Source of the DNA: CAZCTC01 sp964501335
Lineage (GTDB): Bacteria > Chloroflexota > Anaerolineae > B4-G1 > SLSP01
Direction of reading: 5' to 3'
Assembly (NCBI GenBank): GCA_964501335.1
Contig: CAZCTC010000023.1
Location: 1-64,000 of the forward strand
DNA length: 64,000 bases
The notes beneath the pieces are model-generated. The model saw only the letters and a program-made list of their open reading frames with translations, did not search any database and was not told the origin of the DNA. Position numbers and translations under genes: made by a program. Every line of letters begins with the position of its first letter. Position 1 is the first letter of the stretch. Shown here in pieces: positions 43,001 to 49,837 of the stretch.

Positions 43001-43387
43001 CCCATCCCAAAGCTGATCCACGTTCGTTACTCCACTTAACCGTTCACCCAATGCTATCAAGCCGGTTTCCAATCGCCCATCCTCAACCGGTGCACGACCA
43101 CGATTTCCAATAACCATGCCTAAAACCAGCCCCATCGCCAACATTCCACCGTCAAAGGTCCACAGGCCGTTTCCCAAACCGGGAAGGGCACATAGCCCTA
43201 AAACCAGAGCAATTCCCCAACCGGCCCGTCGACCCCATATTCGAACAGCAAAAAGGACTGGAATCGCTAACGCCAAAAATCGCAAAGTCAGAGCCAGTTC
43301 AGGCGACAAACAAGACAAGACCAGACCGCCCCCACCCAGGGCTGCCCAGACAGTCCACCGTCGCCGCAAACTGCGCTCGTTTTTCAT
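37055..43387 (-). CDS. Giant hybrid histidine kinase: TM, 8 GAF, PAS, HisKA, HATPase, 2 REC
   Basis: 2110 residues. Three or four membrane helices (about 12-95), then eight GAF domains in series (about 105-235, 255-415, 425-595, 600-765, 775-930, 940-1110, 1120-1285, 1320-1475), a PAS domain (about 1495-1620), HisKA with VSHELRTPMTSVKGY, HATPase_c with NLVGNSYKYTPEGG (N-box), EDTGMGIS and GTGLGLS, and two receivers (VVEDDVD..DIRLPD and IVDDDKE..DLKLPD), each with Asp and Lys. The GAF stack could integrate several ligands or act as a long dimer rod. It stands between REC-GGDEF and REC genes, so phosphotransfer to both is likely. Confidence 0.92.
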   Translation of the reverse strand: MKNERSLRRRWTVWAALGGGGLVLSCLSPELALTLRFLALAIPVLFAVRIWGRRAGWGIALVLGLCALPGLGNGLWTFDGGMLAMGLVLGMVIGNRGRAPVEDGRLETGLIALGERLSGVTNVDQLWDGALAELKQAISADGVAWVDKDSEAPLRSQGLTLEAVSWFALAQLVSDSPVMEHGPVVAACGVSSAMAIPLQITTRSGTLVLVRSSELFSVAEFSLARALISALRPALDNGDRLSLMQQTANWRQRELEALHEIGRLMGERLDPEQVMDEILNLLRISIPYEMAEINLWDPDRQYLTCWAVSQDEATRRYEAGTGQIYYLNEGLTGWLTRNRRPLLLQNVAEFEEAQPKLKLVELSVQSFIGVPLLARGDFLGTLEMAAFRQHQFTPQHLDLLQAVGIQVAAAIDNARLFQAEQRRLQVLEQLRETAGAVGRAVDANALFAEISQRVADLFKVEIAGVLLLDKERQQLSARAPFFGVNAAWVSNYVVQLPRNSHREQVFQQTPYWIIEDVPHSPDVESLGLLELAFVAKIQQTLLVPLEASGERIGFLQIANPRGRRRFTADDAQMLQMLASQVSGMVRFSQLLERTEGRARHMEALVSVASAIGGSLDQTMVLNAIVQAVFDVMSCQRAVIFVLDPRTQVLNRVAMVGQENNRILPEIPLSYGAQARAIANNSVIVVEDSLNSNPTGKSLSNIDLCRAFADVPLRRGENPVGLLSVQFSEPHHFTTEEMDLLRILAEEAAVAIENIRLFSQTDDALRRRVYALETLQRINREIIATLDLTAILQVVLREAVQFGGAEAGVVLLQQDQSWMVGVAQGYTAEDLAQVKALITENGPFPFNEFLQRPQVTLIPDLSIEPGCTWPLSNTHTFLVAPVFFEEQLASVILLHSSRSDVFDAAFRDFMQGVVGQLAFAISNARQYREQVERGELMRRRAEQVARLLEVIRTMRSDRPMDDVLQDVSYAVQEGTEYDLVLISILEGDTLRRVAGAGMPLADLDRLKRVRSPWSRVKLLFQERFRLGRCYYIPAEWADVAQNLDRFTLDPGGVVREAGHWHPADALLVPLRNTRGDVIGMMSVDNPRSGLMPTTNSVEVLELFAAQVALAIENNVLFEDLRRQLNTLRLFNELSRSITTKLDLNLLLGTVAQAVTQLLNYDYTTVFIQNKETQRFEARASSGYPMDMIYEYSFAPGAGNDGVIDVVAQTGMPLVLDDTSADSRFKPGPLPIGSSVLVPLIVDARVVGILTADRKQVGDFSPTEVATLTALADQVAVAVENARLFDEVTRFSNEMEKRVELRTAELGSALDELRRERDRTDVLYRIASELVSSLDLDRVLDKALSFLRDAVKAERGSVLLLDPNTNKLIYRAGIGHQQRVAPGGVPARFKLTEGLVGWVLSKRQSVVIEDVDQDPRWIKEEDDVTRSVLAVPIKGTAGEALGAIFLHSSMMNAFAEIDARLVEAAATQLGNALNNAELYRLIREQAERLGVMLRTQQVESVKNQAILEGIADGVMMADANGRVILFNAAAERIFSLNRSQALGRMLDEMLGLYGSRAREWLDIVHQWKENPDAYEAGQYFSDRLDVDRQMISVHCSPVFSGSHELLGVVSVFRDVTAEVMADRAKSEFVSNVSHELRTPMTSVKGYVDLLLMGATGPLTDMQRNFLTVIKTNADRLTALVNDILDLSRIETGKVKLDRSPAGIEPLIEQVAASMLPKIQEKKMQLTTVVPEGLPKVFGDPSRMIQILTNLVGNSYKYTPEGGAIIIHAYVRNGMMHVGVEDTGMGISKEDQQKIFDRFFRVDNPAVHEVSGTGLGLSITTSLIQMHGGDIWVESELGVGSIFTFTLPLAEGELKEDVGTPPRKFGEPLTTILVVEDDVDVARLIQLTLETQGRRVLMATSGEEALRVARKERPQLISLDIRLPDLDGFEVLQLLKRDPETADIPVVIVSVVLDVEQGLRLGAAEYLTKPLDEAQLQSVVDRVLTQKGLVLIVDDDKETLALMREALRTQGLGVRTTARGGRALSLARELNPALILLDLKLPDIDGYQVLEELKRDTQTADIPVIVLTGSVLDEGGKAQEFQALGALRFLTKPFSVEALASEISSFVDHQAKI

Positions 43388-43439
43388 GAATTTGTTGATC
43401 GGGCGATTGATAATCCTGCTGAATAAGCGAAACGAACCG

Positions 43440-44336
43440 TCAGGCCTTGCGTCCCGCCCGGCGCCGCACCTCCGCCGCTGCTTCCGTGATCTCCCGGATG
43501 TCGGTAAAGGGGCCGTCGTCAGCCGTCAACAACCCGGCCTGCAAACTCATCAACGGCGCCTGTACCTGCTTGCCATCGGCATCCTTGATCAACAGATAAC
43601 CTTGCTGACGGGTGCGGAAGTCATAGTGAGTGCCCACATTAGCGTCGAAACGCTTCTGCATTTCACTCTGAATCGGCATGGACAGCTCCTTGCGGGTAAT
43701 CACAATAAAGTCATCCCCGCCGATGTGCCCGACGAAATCATCCGCCGTCCCCATCTCTTCAACCACCCCATTGATCAGCATCCCGGTGAACCGCAGCACC
43801 TCTTCCCCGGCCACGAAGCCGTAGACTTCGTTAAAGGAATCGAGCGCATTGATCCCGATATACAGGATGCCCCAGTCGTCCCGGCGCATCAACTGCCGGA
43901 GCTGCTCCTCGATCAATTGTCCGCTGGGCAGACCCGTGCTGGGGCTGGTAAGGCTCTCCACCACGGCCCGACGGATGGTATTGCGCACCCGCAATCGCAG
44001 CTCTTCCACATCAAACGGCTTGGTGATATAATCGTCGGCCCCTAATTCCAGGCCATGGATCTTATCACTGCGCTCATCCTTCTGCGTGAGGAAGATAATG
44101 GGGATATGGCTGGTGCGCAGGTTGGTGCGGAGCCGGCGACAGACCTCATACCCATCAATGTCGGGCAACATGATATCCAACACAATCACGTTGGGCATCT
44201 TTTGCCGGGTCAGGTCCAGTGCGTCTCCACCCCGCGGGGCCACATAAACCTCGTACCCCTGCGATTTGAAGTACAACTGAAGCATGTTGGAAATGTCGAA
44301 ATCATCCTCTACCACCAGGATACGACCTTCGCTCAT
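43440..44336 (-). CDS. REC-GGDEF protein with GGDDF site
   Basis: 298 residues: a receiver domain (about 4-120; VVEDDFD, Asp in LDIMLPD near 54, Lys in YITKPFD) and a GGDEF-like domain (about 135-290). The signature reads GGDDF rather than GG[DE]EF, and the domain is short, so cyclase activity is uncertain; such variants may bind GTP as sensors. AGGAGG lies six bases before the ATG. Its ATG overlaps the stop of the acyl-ACP-reductase-like gene (ATGA), coupling signalling to that enzyme. Confidence 0.88.
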   Translation of the reverse strand: MSEGRILVVEDDFDISNMLQLYFKSQGYEVYVAPRGGDALDLTRQKMPNVIVLDIMLPDIDGYEVCRRLRTNLRTSHIPIIFLTQKDERSDKIHGLELGADDYITKPFDVEELRLRVRNTIRRAVVESLTSPSTGLPSGQLIEEQLRQLMRRDDWGILYIGINALDSFNEVYGFVAGEEVLRFTGMLINGVVEEMGTADDFVGHIGGDDFIVITRKELSMPIQSEMQKRFDANVGTHYDFRTRQQGYLLIKDADGKQVQAPLMSLQAGLLTADDGPFTDIREITEAAAEVRRRAGRKA

Positions 44337-45418
44337 TCTACCCCTCCTGCGTGGGCTCTGGCTTTAACACCCTCAATTATAGCGTCATCTAGCTTTCGTT
44401 CAAAACTGCGCAACGCGGCCAGGCGAAACCCATGTCGAGTCGCCAGCGCATCGATCTCCAGGATCTGCTCAACGCGCAAATCCTTACCGACGGTGTAATC
44501 CTCGAAGCGCCCTTCAAAGGTCAGAGTCATGGTTTCAGCCATACAACCGTATGTCATTTCAGGCGGCACCCCGTAATTAAACCCGAAGTCCACCTTCCCC
44601 GGAACTCGGACCAGGCCTCCATCCAATACCAGGACATCCTTGCGGCTCTGCGCCACCTCGCTGGAAACATCCCGCGGTCGGGAAACATCGCAGACCACCG
44701 CCCCCCGGCGCAGATATTCAGGTTTGAGCAAATTGCCGCCGGCGCTGGTCACCGTCATCACCACCTCGGCCTCCCGAATATCCGCCACTTCTGTTGAGAG
44801 CGTCACTTCTCGGGCGCCGGCGCCCCGTACCCGCTCTGCAACCTCTTCCAATCGCTCCAGCCGCCGCCCAATCAACATCAACCGTCCCGCATCCGGCGCC
44901 AGCATTTGCGAAACCGCCGCCCCAATTGCACCCGACGCACCTACCACTGCTACGGTTGCGCGGGGTAAATCCACACGCATTTGTCGTGCTGCATCCCGAG
45001 TCGCATGAACCGCGATGGCTGCAGTATAACTATCCCCTGTAGTAACAGCAATATCCAGCTCGCGGGCAATTGTGATTCCACCGTCTCCGACGACTGAAGT
45101 GTAAGCCCCCAATCCCAGGACTTTGGCCCCCAATTCGCGGGCCATCACCCCAGCCGCAACAATTTTGCGATACACTTCCGCCGGCGGCAGGGTGATCATC
45201 CGTTGCGCCGTATAAGGTACAGCGATCAACCACCCTTCAATTTCTTTCCCTGTCGCTTCTGAACGAATTCCGGTAATATGCGAAATGTACACCGGAGGCC
45301 AAAACCGGGAAAGAAAATGAATCGTTCCTTCCGGTAGAATCTTCCCTAAAAACGGATATTTGCGCGCTACATCGCGTTTGGGATCGATCGGATGAATAAT
45401 AAAAGCAAAAGAATCCAT
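44333..45418 (-). CDS. Acyl-[ACP] reductase (AAR)-like dehydrogenase
   Basis: 361 residues, similar in arrangement to cyanobacterial long-chain acyl-ACP reductase, which makes fatty aldehydes. An N-terminal domain (about 1-150; GLGAYTSVVGDGG near 111-123 and TTGDSYTAA) precedes a Rossmann domain with VAVVGASGAIGAAVSQML near 160-177, RR after beta-2 (LIGRRLERL, hinting at NADPH) and VDFGFNYGVPPEMTYGCMAE near the end. No aldehyde-deformylating oxygenase is present, so the aldehyde might go to an alcohol, wax or acid. The ATG at 45418 follows GGAG closely and lies 7 bases after the beta-helix gene. Confidence 0.72.
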   Translation of the reverse strand: MDSFAFIIHPIDPKRDVARKYPFLGKILPEGTIHFLSRFWPPVYISHITGIRSEATGKEIEGWLIAVPYTAQRMITLPPAEVYRKIVAAGVMARELGAKVLGLGAYTSVVGDGGITIARELDIAVTTGDSYTAAIAVHATRDAARQMRVDLPRATVAVVGASGAIGAAVSQMLAPDAGRLMLIGRRLERLEEVAERVRGAGAREVTLSTEVADIREAEVVMTVTSAGGNLLKPEYLRRGAVVCDVSRPRDVSSEVAQSRKDVLVLDGGLVRVPGKVDFGFNYGVPPEMTYGCMAETMTLTFEGRFEDYTVGKDLRVEQILEIDALATRHGFRLAALRSFERKLDDAIIEGVKARAHAGGVE

Positions 45419-45425
45419 TACTCCT

Positions 45426-46685
45426 TCATTCCCGAGGGTAGAGCCTTGGATGAAGCCGATCCCCATCCGGCAACGTCAAATGATCACTATCCTCATAGAA
45501 AATATTCTTTGAAATCACGCGGCGTTCCGGTGAAGCAAATAGAATCACATCCGATTCGATCATCCGGGCCGGGAAAACGATCATCCCGGACCCGATTCTC
45601 ACATTATGGCCCACAGCTCCGCCTAAAACCGGCATCCCGGTATCTTCCAACTTGCCGCCAAAATGAGTCTTGATCGGTCGTGGTACCAGGTTGAAATCCG
45701 TAAAGGTATTGCCGGCTCCGATAAAAGTCCCTCGCCCGACCACGCACATCTGCAAGCAGGTGTTTTGTGCAATCAGACAGTCATCCATTAACACCGTCTC
45801 AAAAAGCGAAGCCCGAAAAGGTAGGAAAGTCCGCTTCCCGACCACACTCAACAACAACTGACATCCCTGCTGAATGTTAACATTGTCGCCGATGATGCAG
45901 TTGCCGATCACCGCACCGGGGCCCACCGTTACATTGTCCCCAATATAGGCCGGCCCTTGAATCACCGCGCTGGGATCGATACTGCAATTGCGCCCGATAT
46001 GGACCAGCCGGGAAGAAGTCAAGACCTGCCGGCGTTCCAACATCCCCCGCCACATCATCTGCAACACCACCGATAGTTTGCTTTCCACATCCCGTTCCAT
46101 GCGAGCCCCGATAGCAAAAATACCGAAGGTCACATTGGCATGCAGCAGATGCAACCAGTGCTCGATAGAAAGGAAAGCTTTGGTGGGAATCTGATACGTC
46201 AGATCACCGTAAGCATTGGACATATGGGTAGGCACATGATAATAGCCCACTTCACGGGGTTCCGTGTGCATCACCAGCGGCCGGGGCTGCGGTTCAACGC
46301 CATAGGGATAAAACCAAAGATCGGCCAGATAATAATTGCCCTGGCGCCGAATGCCCCGCTGAAGGTTCAAGGCATGCGCCGAAATTGCCGGATCGCTTAG
46401 CTCAAAGGCCACCTGGCAAGCTTTGCCCGATTCCCGGGCTTTGGCAATAAAGGCCTGCATAAAGTGCTCATCAAAGAAGAGATTGTCCCTATAAACAATC
46501 GTCTCTGTGCGGGCCGGACCGATTTCCGAAACCGAATCCACTTCCCGTTCTTCAGTAATATAAGGAGCTAAAATATCCCGCTGATGCAGCCACAGCGGCT
46601 TGTTGAGCACATTCAACTCCCGGGCCGGTTCATTGAATGGAGGGATCTTTCGCTTGTCCCGCAGAATTATTTTCCTCACAACCAT
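45426..46685 (-). CDS. Left-handed beta-helix (hexapeptide repeat) protein
   Basis: 419 residues. The N-terminal half (about 1-215) has no recognised family. The second half (about 220-400) is a left-handed beta-helix of hexapeptide repeats (VHIGRNCSIDPSAVI, AYIGDNVTVGPGAVIG, CIIGDNVNIQQGC), as in GlmU-type acyltransferases. FGGKLEDTG and GGAVGHNVRIGSGM resemble the acceptor and CoA regions of such enzymes. A sugar or lipid acyltransferase or a nucleotidyl-acyltransferase relative is plausible. The start ATG lacks a clean ribosome site; a GTG two codons later has GGGGA at a better distance. Confidence 0.75.
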   Translation of the reverse strand: MVVRKIILRDKRKIPPFNEPARELNVLNKPLWLHQRDILAPYITEEREVDSVSEIGPARTETIVYRDNLFFDEHFMQAFIAKARESGKACQVAFELSDPAISAHALNLQRGIRRQGNYYLADLWFYPYGVEPQPRPLVMHTEPREVGYYHVPTHMSNAYGDLTYQIPTKAFLSIEHWLHLLHANVTFGIFAIGARMERDVESKLSVVLQMMWRGMLERRQVLTSSRLVHIGRNCSIDPSAVIQGPAYIGDNVTVGPGAVIGNCIIGDNVNIQQGCQLLLSVVGKRTFLPFRASLFETVLMDDCLIAQNTCLQMCVVGRGTFIGAGNTFTDFNLVPRPIKTHFGGKLEDTGMPVLGGAVGHNVRIGSGMIVFPARMIESDVILFASPERRVISKNIFYEDSDHLTLPDGDRLHPRLYPRE

Positions 46686-46715
46686 CCCCGCAATCGTTCT
46701 ACCTGGTTAAGCCGC

Positions 46716-47351
46716 TCAAAATAAAGGTTGGCGACTGATACGCACGGTGCATACAGATTCACCGGCAGCTACACAGGAAATTTCTTCAACTGCAAATCGC
46801 CGCCCGCCGCTAATCCAATACAAAGTTTCTTCAATGAGTCCTACGGGCAACGCACAGGCAACCTGACCGGTATCCCTTCCCCAACAAAAACCACAACGAT
46901 CCATCACCCAAAAGAAATCAACCGCATTTTCGCCTAAGGTAACGTGTAAATCCGAATAACGGTTGAAAATCTCCGCCAACACCTCCAGACCGATGCGCAT
47001 CCGCAAACCCAGAGGCATAAAACGCAGGGCCACATCCGCCCCGCCTAACAGACCCCGAATATCCTGTACCCCATATTTAAAACAGGCCCGTCCGGTGCGT
47101 AAAGCCAACTCCCGGCCGGCCCGCGGCCCATAGAATTCTTCCAAAGCCGCCATCAAGCGGGCCATTTCCGCAAAGGTGATCCCTGGATTAAAATCCGGCG
47201 GTGGAGGTGAATTGAGCCACACCGAAAGCCGGGCCAGATTCATCACCGCATTCATCCCAGCCTTACCAACCACCTCATCTAACGCTTCCAGGAAAATACG
47301 GGTAATCTTATCCGGAAAAGCGTACGTTCCGGTTCCCAGATCTTCACTCAC
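46716..47351 (-). CDS. V4R-domain protein
   Basis: 211 residues. The C-terminal half (about 130-207) is a V4R (4-vinyl reductase) domain: WVMDRCGFCWGR, VGLIEETLYWISGG and EISCVAAGESVCTVRI supply the conserved cysteines and the C-x5-7-C end. V4R domains bind small hydrophobic molecules or metals, and occur in regulators of aromatic or lipid metabolism and in TRAPP-like adaptor folds. The GTG start overlaps the TGA of the hydrolase gene by four bases (GTGA). Near a GTPase it could act as a ligand-binding adaptor; this is inference. Confidence 0.78.
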   Translation of the reverse strand: MSEDLGTGTYAFPDKITRIFLEALDEVVGKAGMNAVMNLARLSVWLNSPPPPDFNPGITFAEMARLMAALEEFYGPRAGRELALRTGRACFKYGVQDIRGLLGGADVALRFMPLGLRMRIGLEVLAEIFNRYSDLHVTLGENAVDFFWVMDRCGFCWGRDTGQVACALPVGLIEETLYWISGGRRFAVEEISCVAAGESVCTVRISRQPLF

Positions 47352-48133
47352 GGCTGCGCCAAAAATTCCCTTACGGTTTTCAGGAAACGATCGGTCTCAT
47401 CCAACATCGGGAAATGAGCCGATTCTTCAAAATAATGTACCACATGGCGTTCCACGCCCTTGCGTAACAACTCGCCCTGATGGGGGTCCACAATATTATC
47501 TTTGCGGCCATAAATTCCCATGGCCTGCAATCGCAGCTCGTGCAACCGTGGCCGGAGATCTGTGAACCGCAAATCACGAATACTGGCCGAAAACGATTCC
47601 ATGGTAGTCCGCGAAAGATCGTTTTGGAACATCGCATACCAGGTGCGCCAATCACGGGCATAAAAACGCGAAAAGACCTTCACGCCCCAGGCGAATTGAT
47701 TGGGAAAGGTGTAAAGCAACCAGGCAATCTGGCGATTACCGGCCAGCTTGAGCAGGAAATTCAATCCTGATCCCGCAATCGGCGAACCGACGACGGCCAC
47801 CTTGGAAACCCGATGGGGATAGGTTAAAGCCAACCCCAAGGAAACCGTCCCGCCCATCGAATGTCCCATGACCGGAGTGCGATCCAGCCCCATCCGATCC
47901 ATAAACTGATCGACCATTTCGATGTATTCGGTAACCGTAAAAGAGCCTTGCTTGGCCGATTCCCCAAACCCCCAAAAATCCAGGGCGTAGGTTTTGTACT
48001 TATCGCCCAGATATTCCATAGTGGAAAGCCAGTAACTCCATGACCCCAACCAGCAATGCAACAAGATCACTGGCTTTCCACGGCCAAATGTTTCATAGTG
48101 GACGATTCCCCGATCCGTGACAATGGAACTCAT
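47348..48133 (-). CDS. Alpha/beta hydrolase
   Basis: 261 residues; intact catalytic set: nucleophile elbow GHSMGG (90-95, Ser 92), an acid in YGRKDNIVDP and His in ESAHFPMLDE. Strong similarity to the 35850 protein in the first 90 residues (VHYETFGRGKP, LGSWSYWLSTME, LDFWGFGES) shows the two are paralogues. An ester, thioester or lactone could be the substrate; the nearby AAR-like enzyme suggests an acyl compound. Directly coupled to the V4R gene. Confidence 0.9.
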   Translation of the reverse strand: MSSIVTDRGIVHYETFGRGKPVILLHCWLGSWSYWLSTMEYLGDKYKTYALDFWGFGESAKQGSFTVTEYIEMVDQFMDRMGLDRTPVMGHSMGGTVSLGLALTYPHRVSKVAVVGSPIAGSGLNFLLKLAGNRQIAWLLYTFPNQFAWGVKVFSRFYARDWRTWYAMFQNDLSRTTMESFSASIRDLRFTDLRPRLHELRLQAMGIYGRKDNIVDPHQGELLRKGVERHVVHYFEESAHFPMLDETDRFLKTVREFLAQP

Positions 48134-48231
48134 AGTATTACCCCAGCCCCAGATTTTCCGCTCCCACTAATCTTAACACAGCCTTGCCCGGGGAAACACA
48201 AAGGGGCCGTTGCAGTTGAGTTAAGAAACGG

Positions 48232-48774
48232 TTACGATTCCTCGGTCTGATCCATCGATTCCAGGACCGAGTACAACAGTTCCAACAGCACATTTTTCAC
48301 TGCCGTCTTATCCGTTCCCACACAGGGCACCACTTTGACCCCTTCCTCCACATGCAGGGCAATTCGTAAATCATCGGGCTGCCAGGCATCATCCATATCC
48401 TGCTTATTGGCAGCGACGATATAAGGCACAGGGGAATAACTACGGAAGGTCTCTAAAATCCGACGCGCTTCCCGGAAAGTCTCCGGGCGCGTGCTGTCGA
48501 CCAGCACCACAAATCCCAACATCCCTTCGGAAAGGATCTCCCACATAAAATCAAACCGCCGTTGCCCCGGGGTTCCAAAGAGATACAGCACCAACTCTTC
48601 ATCAATGGTGATCCGCCCGAAATCCATGGCAACGGTCGTCTGGCTTTTAATACGTTCCGCGTCTTTCGAGATCCGCTTCTCCGTAGAGACGACATCAATC
48701 TCGCTGATCGCCTGAATGAACGACGTCTTACCGGACGAAAAAGGGCCTGTAACAACAATTTTGAGCGTCTGCAT
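48232..48774 (-). CDS. Small Ras-like GTPase (MglA/CvnD-like)
   Basis: 180 residues. G1 GPFSSGKT (10-17), a switch-I TTVAMDFG (46-53), a G3 counterpart FGTPGQ (66-71, Gly in place of the usual Asp) and G4 NKQD (123-126). The TTVAMDFGRI pattern is that of GTPases found in conservon-type operons of actinomycetes and related bacterial clusters. The ATG at 48774 was chosen for GGGAG seven bases upstream; a TTG at 48798 overlaps the preceding gene. It follows the DUF4388 gene directly, a common pairing, and probably works as a GTP-dependent switch for the signalling and enzyme genes downstream. Confidence 0.9.
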   Translation of the reverse strand: MQTLKIVVTGPFSSGKTSFIQAISEIDVVSTEKRISKDAERIKSQTTVAMDFGRITIDEELVLYLFGTPGQRRFDFMWEILSEGMLGFVVLVDSTRPETFREARRILETFRSYSPVPYIVAANKQDMDDAWQPDDLRIALHVEEGVKVVPCVGTDKTAVKNVLLELLYSVLESMDQTEES

Positions 48775-48794
48775 CTGATAACTCCCGGATCCGA

Positions 48795-49637
48795 TCAATC
48801 ACTCTTCAGTTTATCAATCAGCTTTTGCACCAGGCCACGCTTGACGGCCGGACGTTGAAGCTGAATGCTGGATTCGCCATCCCCGGCCGTGGCTCTGGTC
48901 GGCGTTGTCGGCGCCGAAGGCCGTTCGGGTCGAATCACTTCCACCAAACCTGCCTGAATCAGGCTATAAATAATCTTGCGGATCTGGAATTCGCTCATAT
49001 TGTTACTCTGAGCGATTTGCCGGATCGTGTTGCGAGGATTGATGAACGAAATGACACGCCACTCTTCTACACTCAGGTTGATGTTGCGCAATGGCGTCGA
49101 GGGTCGCTCAGCAAATTTCAAAGAAATATCCAAATCGGGGAGTTCTTCTTGAAGACGTTCCCATTCTTTCTGCCGGCGGCTGCCCTCCATGATGACATTT
49201 TCCAGGGCAATCGATGTGGTCACCTTATCCTGTCCAGGAACCACCGCCGGTTCAAATTGGAACTTACCTTCAGTCCAGCCGAACACCTGGTAGACCAGAT
49301 CGAGCACATACTTGTTCAACCCTTTGATCAGCTCGGCCTGGGCCACTGTCCCTGCATTCATCAGGGTAATGGCAATATCATGGTCGGATTTCCCCGCCAT
49401 GTGCTGTAAGATTGCCCGCACCTGCTCCGGATTTAACTTGCCCGATTTCTGCAAGATGGCAAGTAAGGAATCCTCCTCGCCCTCTTTGGTAGCATAAACC
49501 AGTTTCCCTTCCCGGAAGCTCAACGTGGCCTTGCCTTGTGAAGCTTCCAGATAGAGGGTCCCGGTCTTACGAGCCAGGTTAATCAAATTGAGCAGTTGGG
49601 TAATTCCAAAGTCTTTAAGGTTGCCTTTAAGCGCCAT
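48795..49637 (-). CDS. DUF4388 (PATAN-like) protein with winged-helix-like end
   Basis: 280 residues. The N-terminal DUF4388 domain (about 1-100) begins MALKGNLKDFGITQLLNLI and includes KTGTLYLEA and REGKLVYATKEGEE, typical of domains found with Ras-like GTPases. A middle part (about 100-165) repeats the theme with FGWTEGKFQFEP. Residues about 185-235 look like a helix-turn-helix (NTIRQIAQSNNMSEFQIRKIIYSLIQAGLV), followed by a disordered Pro/Thr tail. AAGGA lies upstream of the ATG. Probably the GTPase's partner or regulator. Confidence 0.85.
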   Translation of the reverse strand: MALKGNLKDFGITQLLNLINLARKTGTLYLEASQGKATLSFREGKLVYATKEGEEDSLLAILQKSGKLNPEQVRAILQHMAGKSDHDIAITLMNAGTVAQAELIKGLNKYVLDLVYQVFGWTEGKFQFEPAVVPGQDKVTTSIALENVIMEGSRRQKEWERLQEELPDLDISLKFAERPSTPLRNINLSVEEWRVISFINPRNTIRQIAQSNNMSEFQIRKIIYSLIQAGLVEVIRPERPSAPTTPTRATAGDGESSIQLQRPAVKRGLVQKLIDKLKSD

Positions 49638-49782
49638 CTCCCATCGTCCTTAATCTAAAACCTGTCGGAAGGGATTTCTAGACAGCCTGGCAAGGCTGCA
49701 CTAAGCTACAGCATCGACTCCTTCTCGCGGCACGCCACACGTCCCTGGAAAAAGCAACCGGGGAACTCCCATAGTATTATCA

Positions 49783-49810
49783 ATTATAACCGCCTTCTGT
49801 CATTGAGCAA
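49783..49810 (-). promoter_or_regulatory. Probable promoter of the GTPase/signalling operon
   Basis: TATAAT (49788-49783, minus strand) with TTGCTC 16 bases upstream. It gives a leader of about 140 bases containing a CAGCCT/AGGCTG hairpin (49683-49698). No known riboswitch pattern was recognised. Confidence 0.5.
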
Positions 49811-49837
49811 ATATGGCTATGTCAACCCCGCGAAAAG

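Noticed and set aside
49638..49776. c-di-GMP riboswitch or tRNA in the leader of the DUF4388 gene
   Set aside because: GGTTGC and small hairpins are present, but I could not match the GEMM core or a tRNA cloverleaf.
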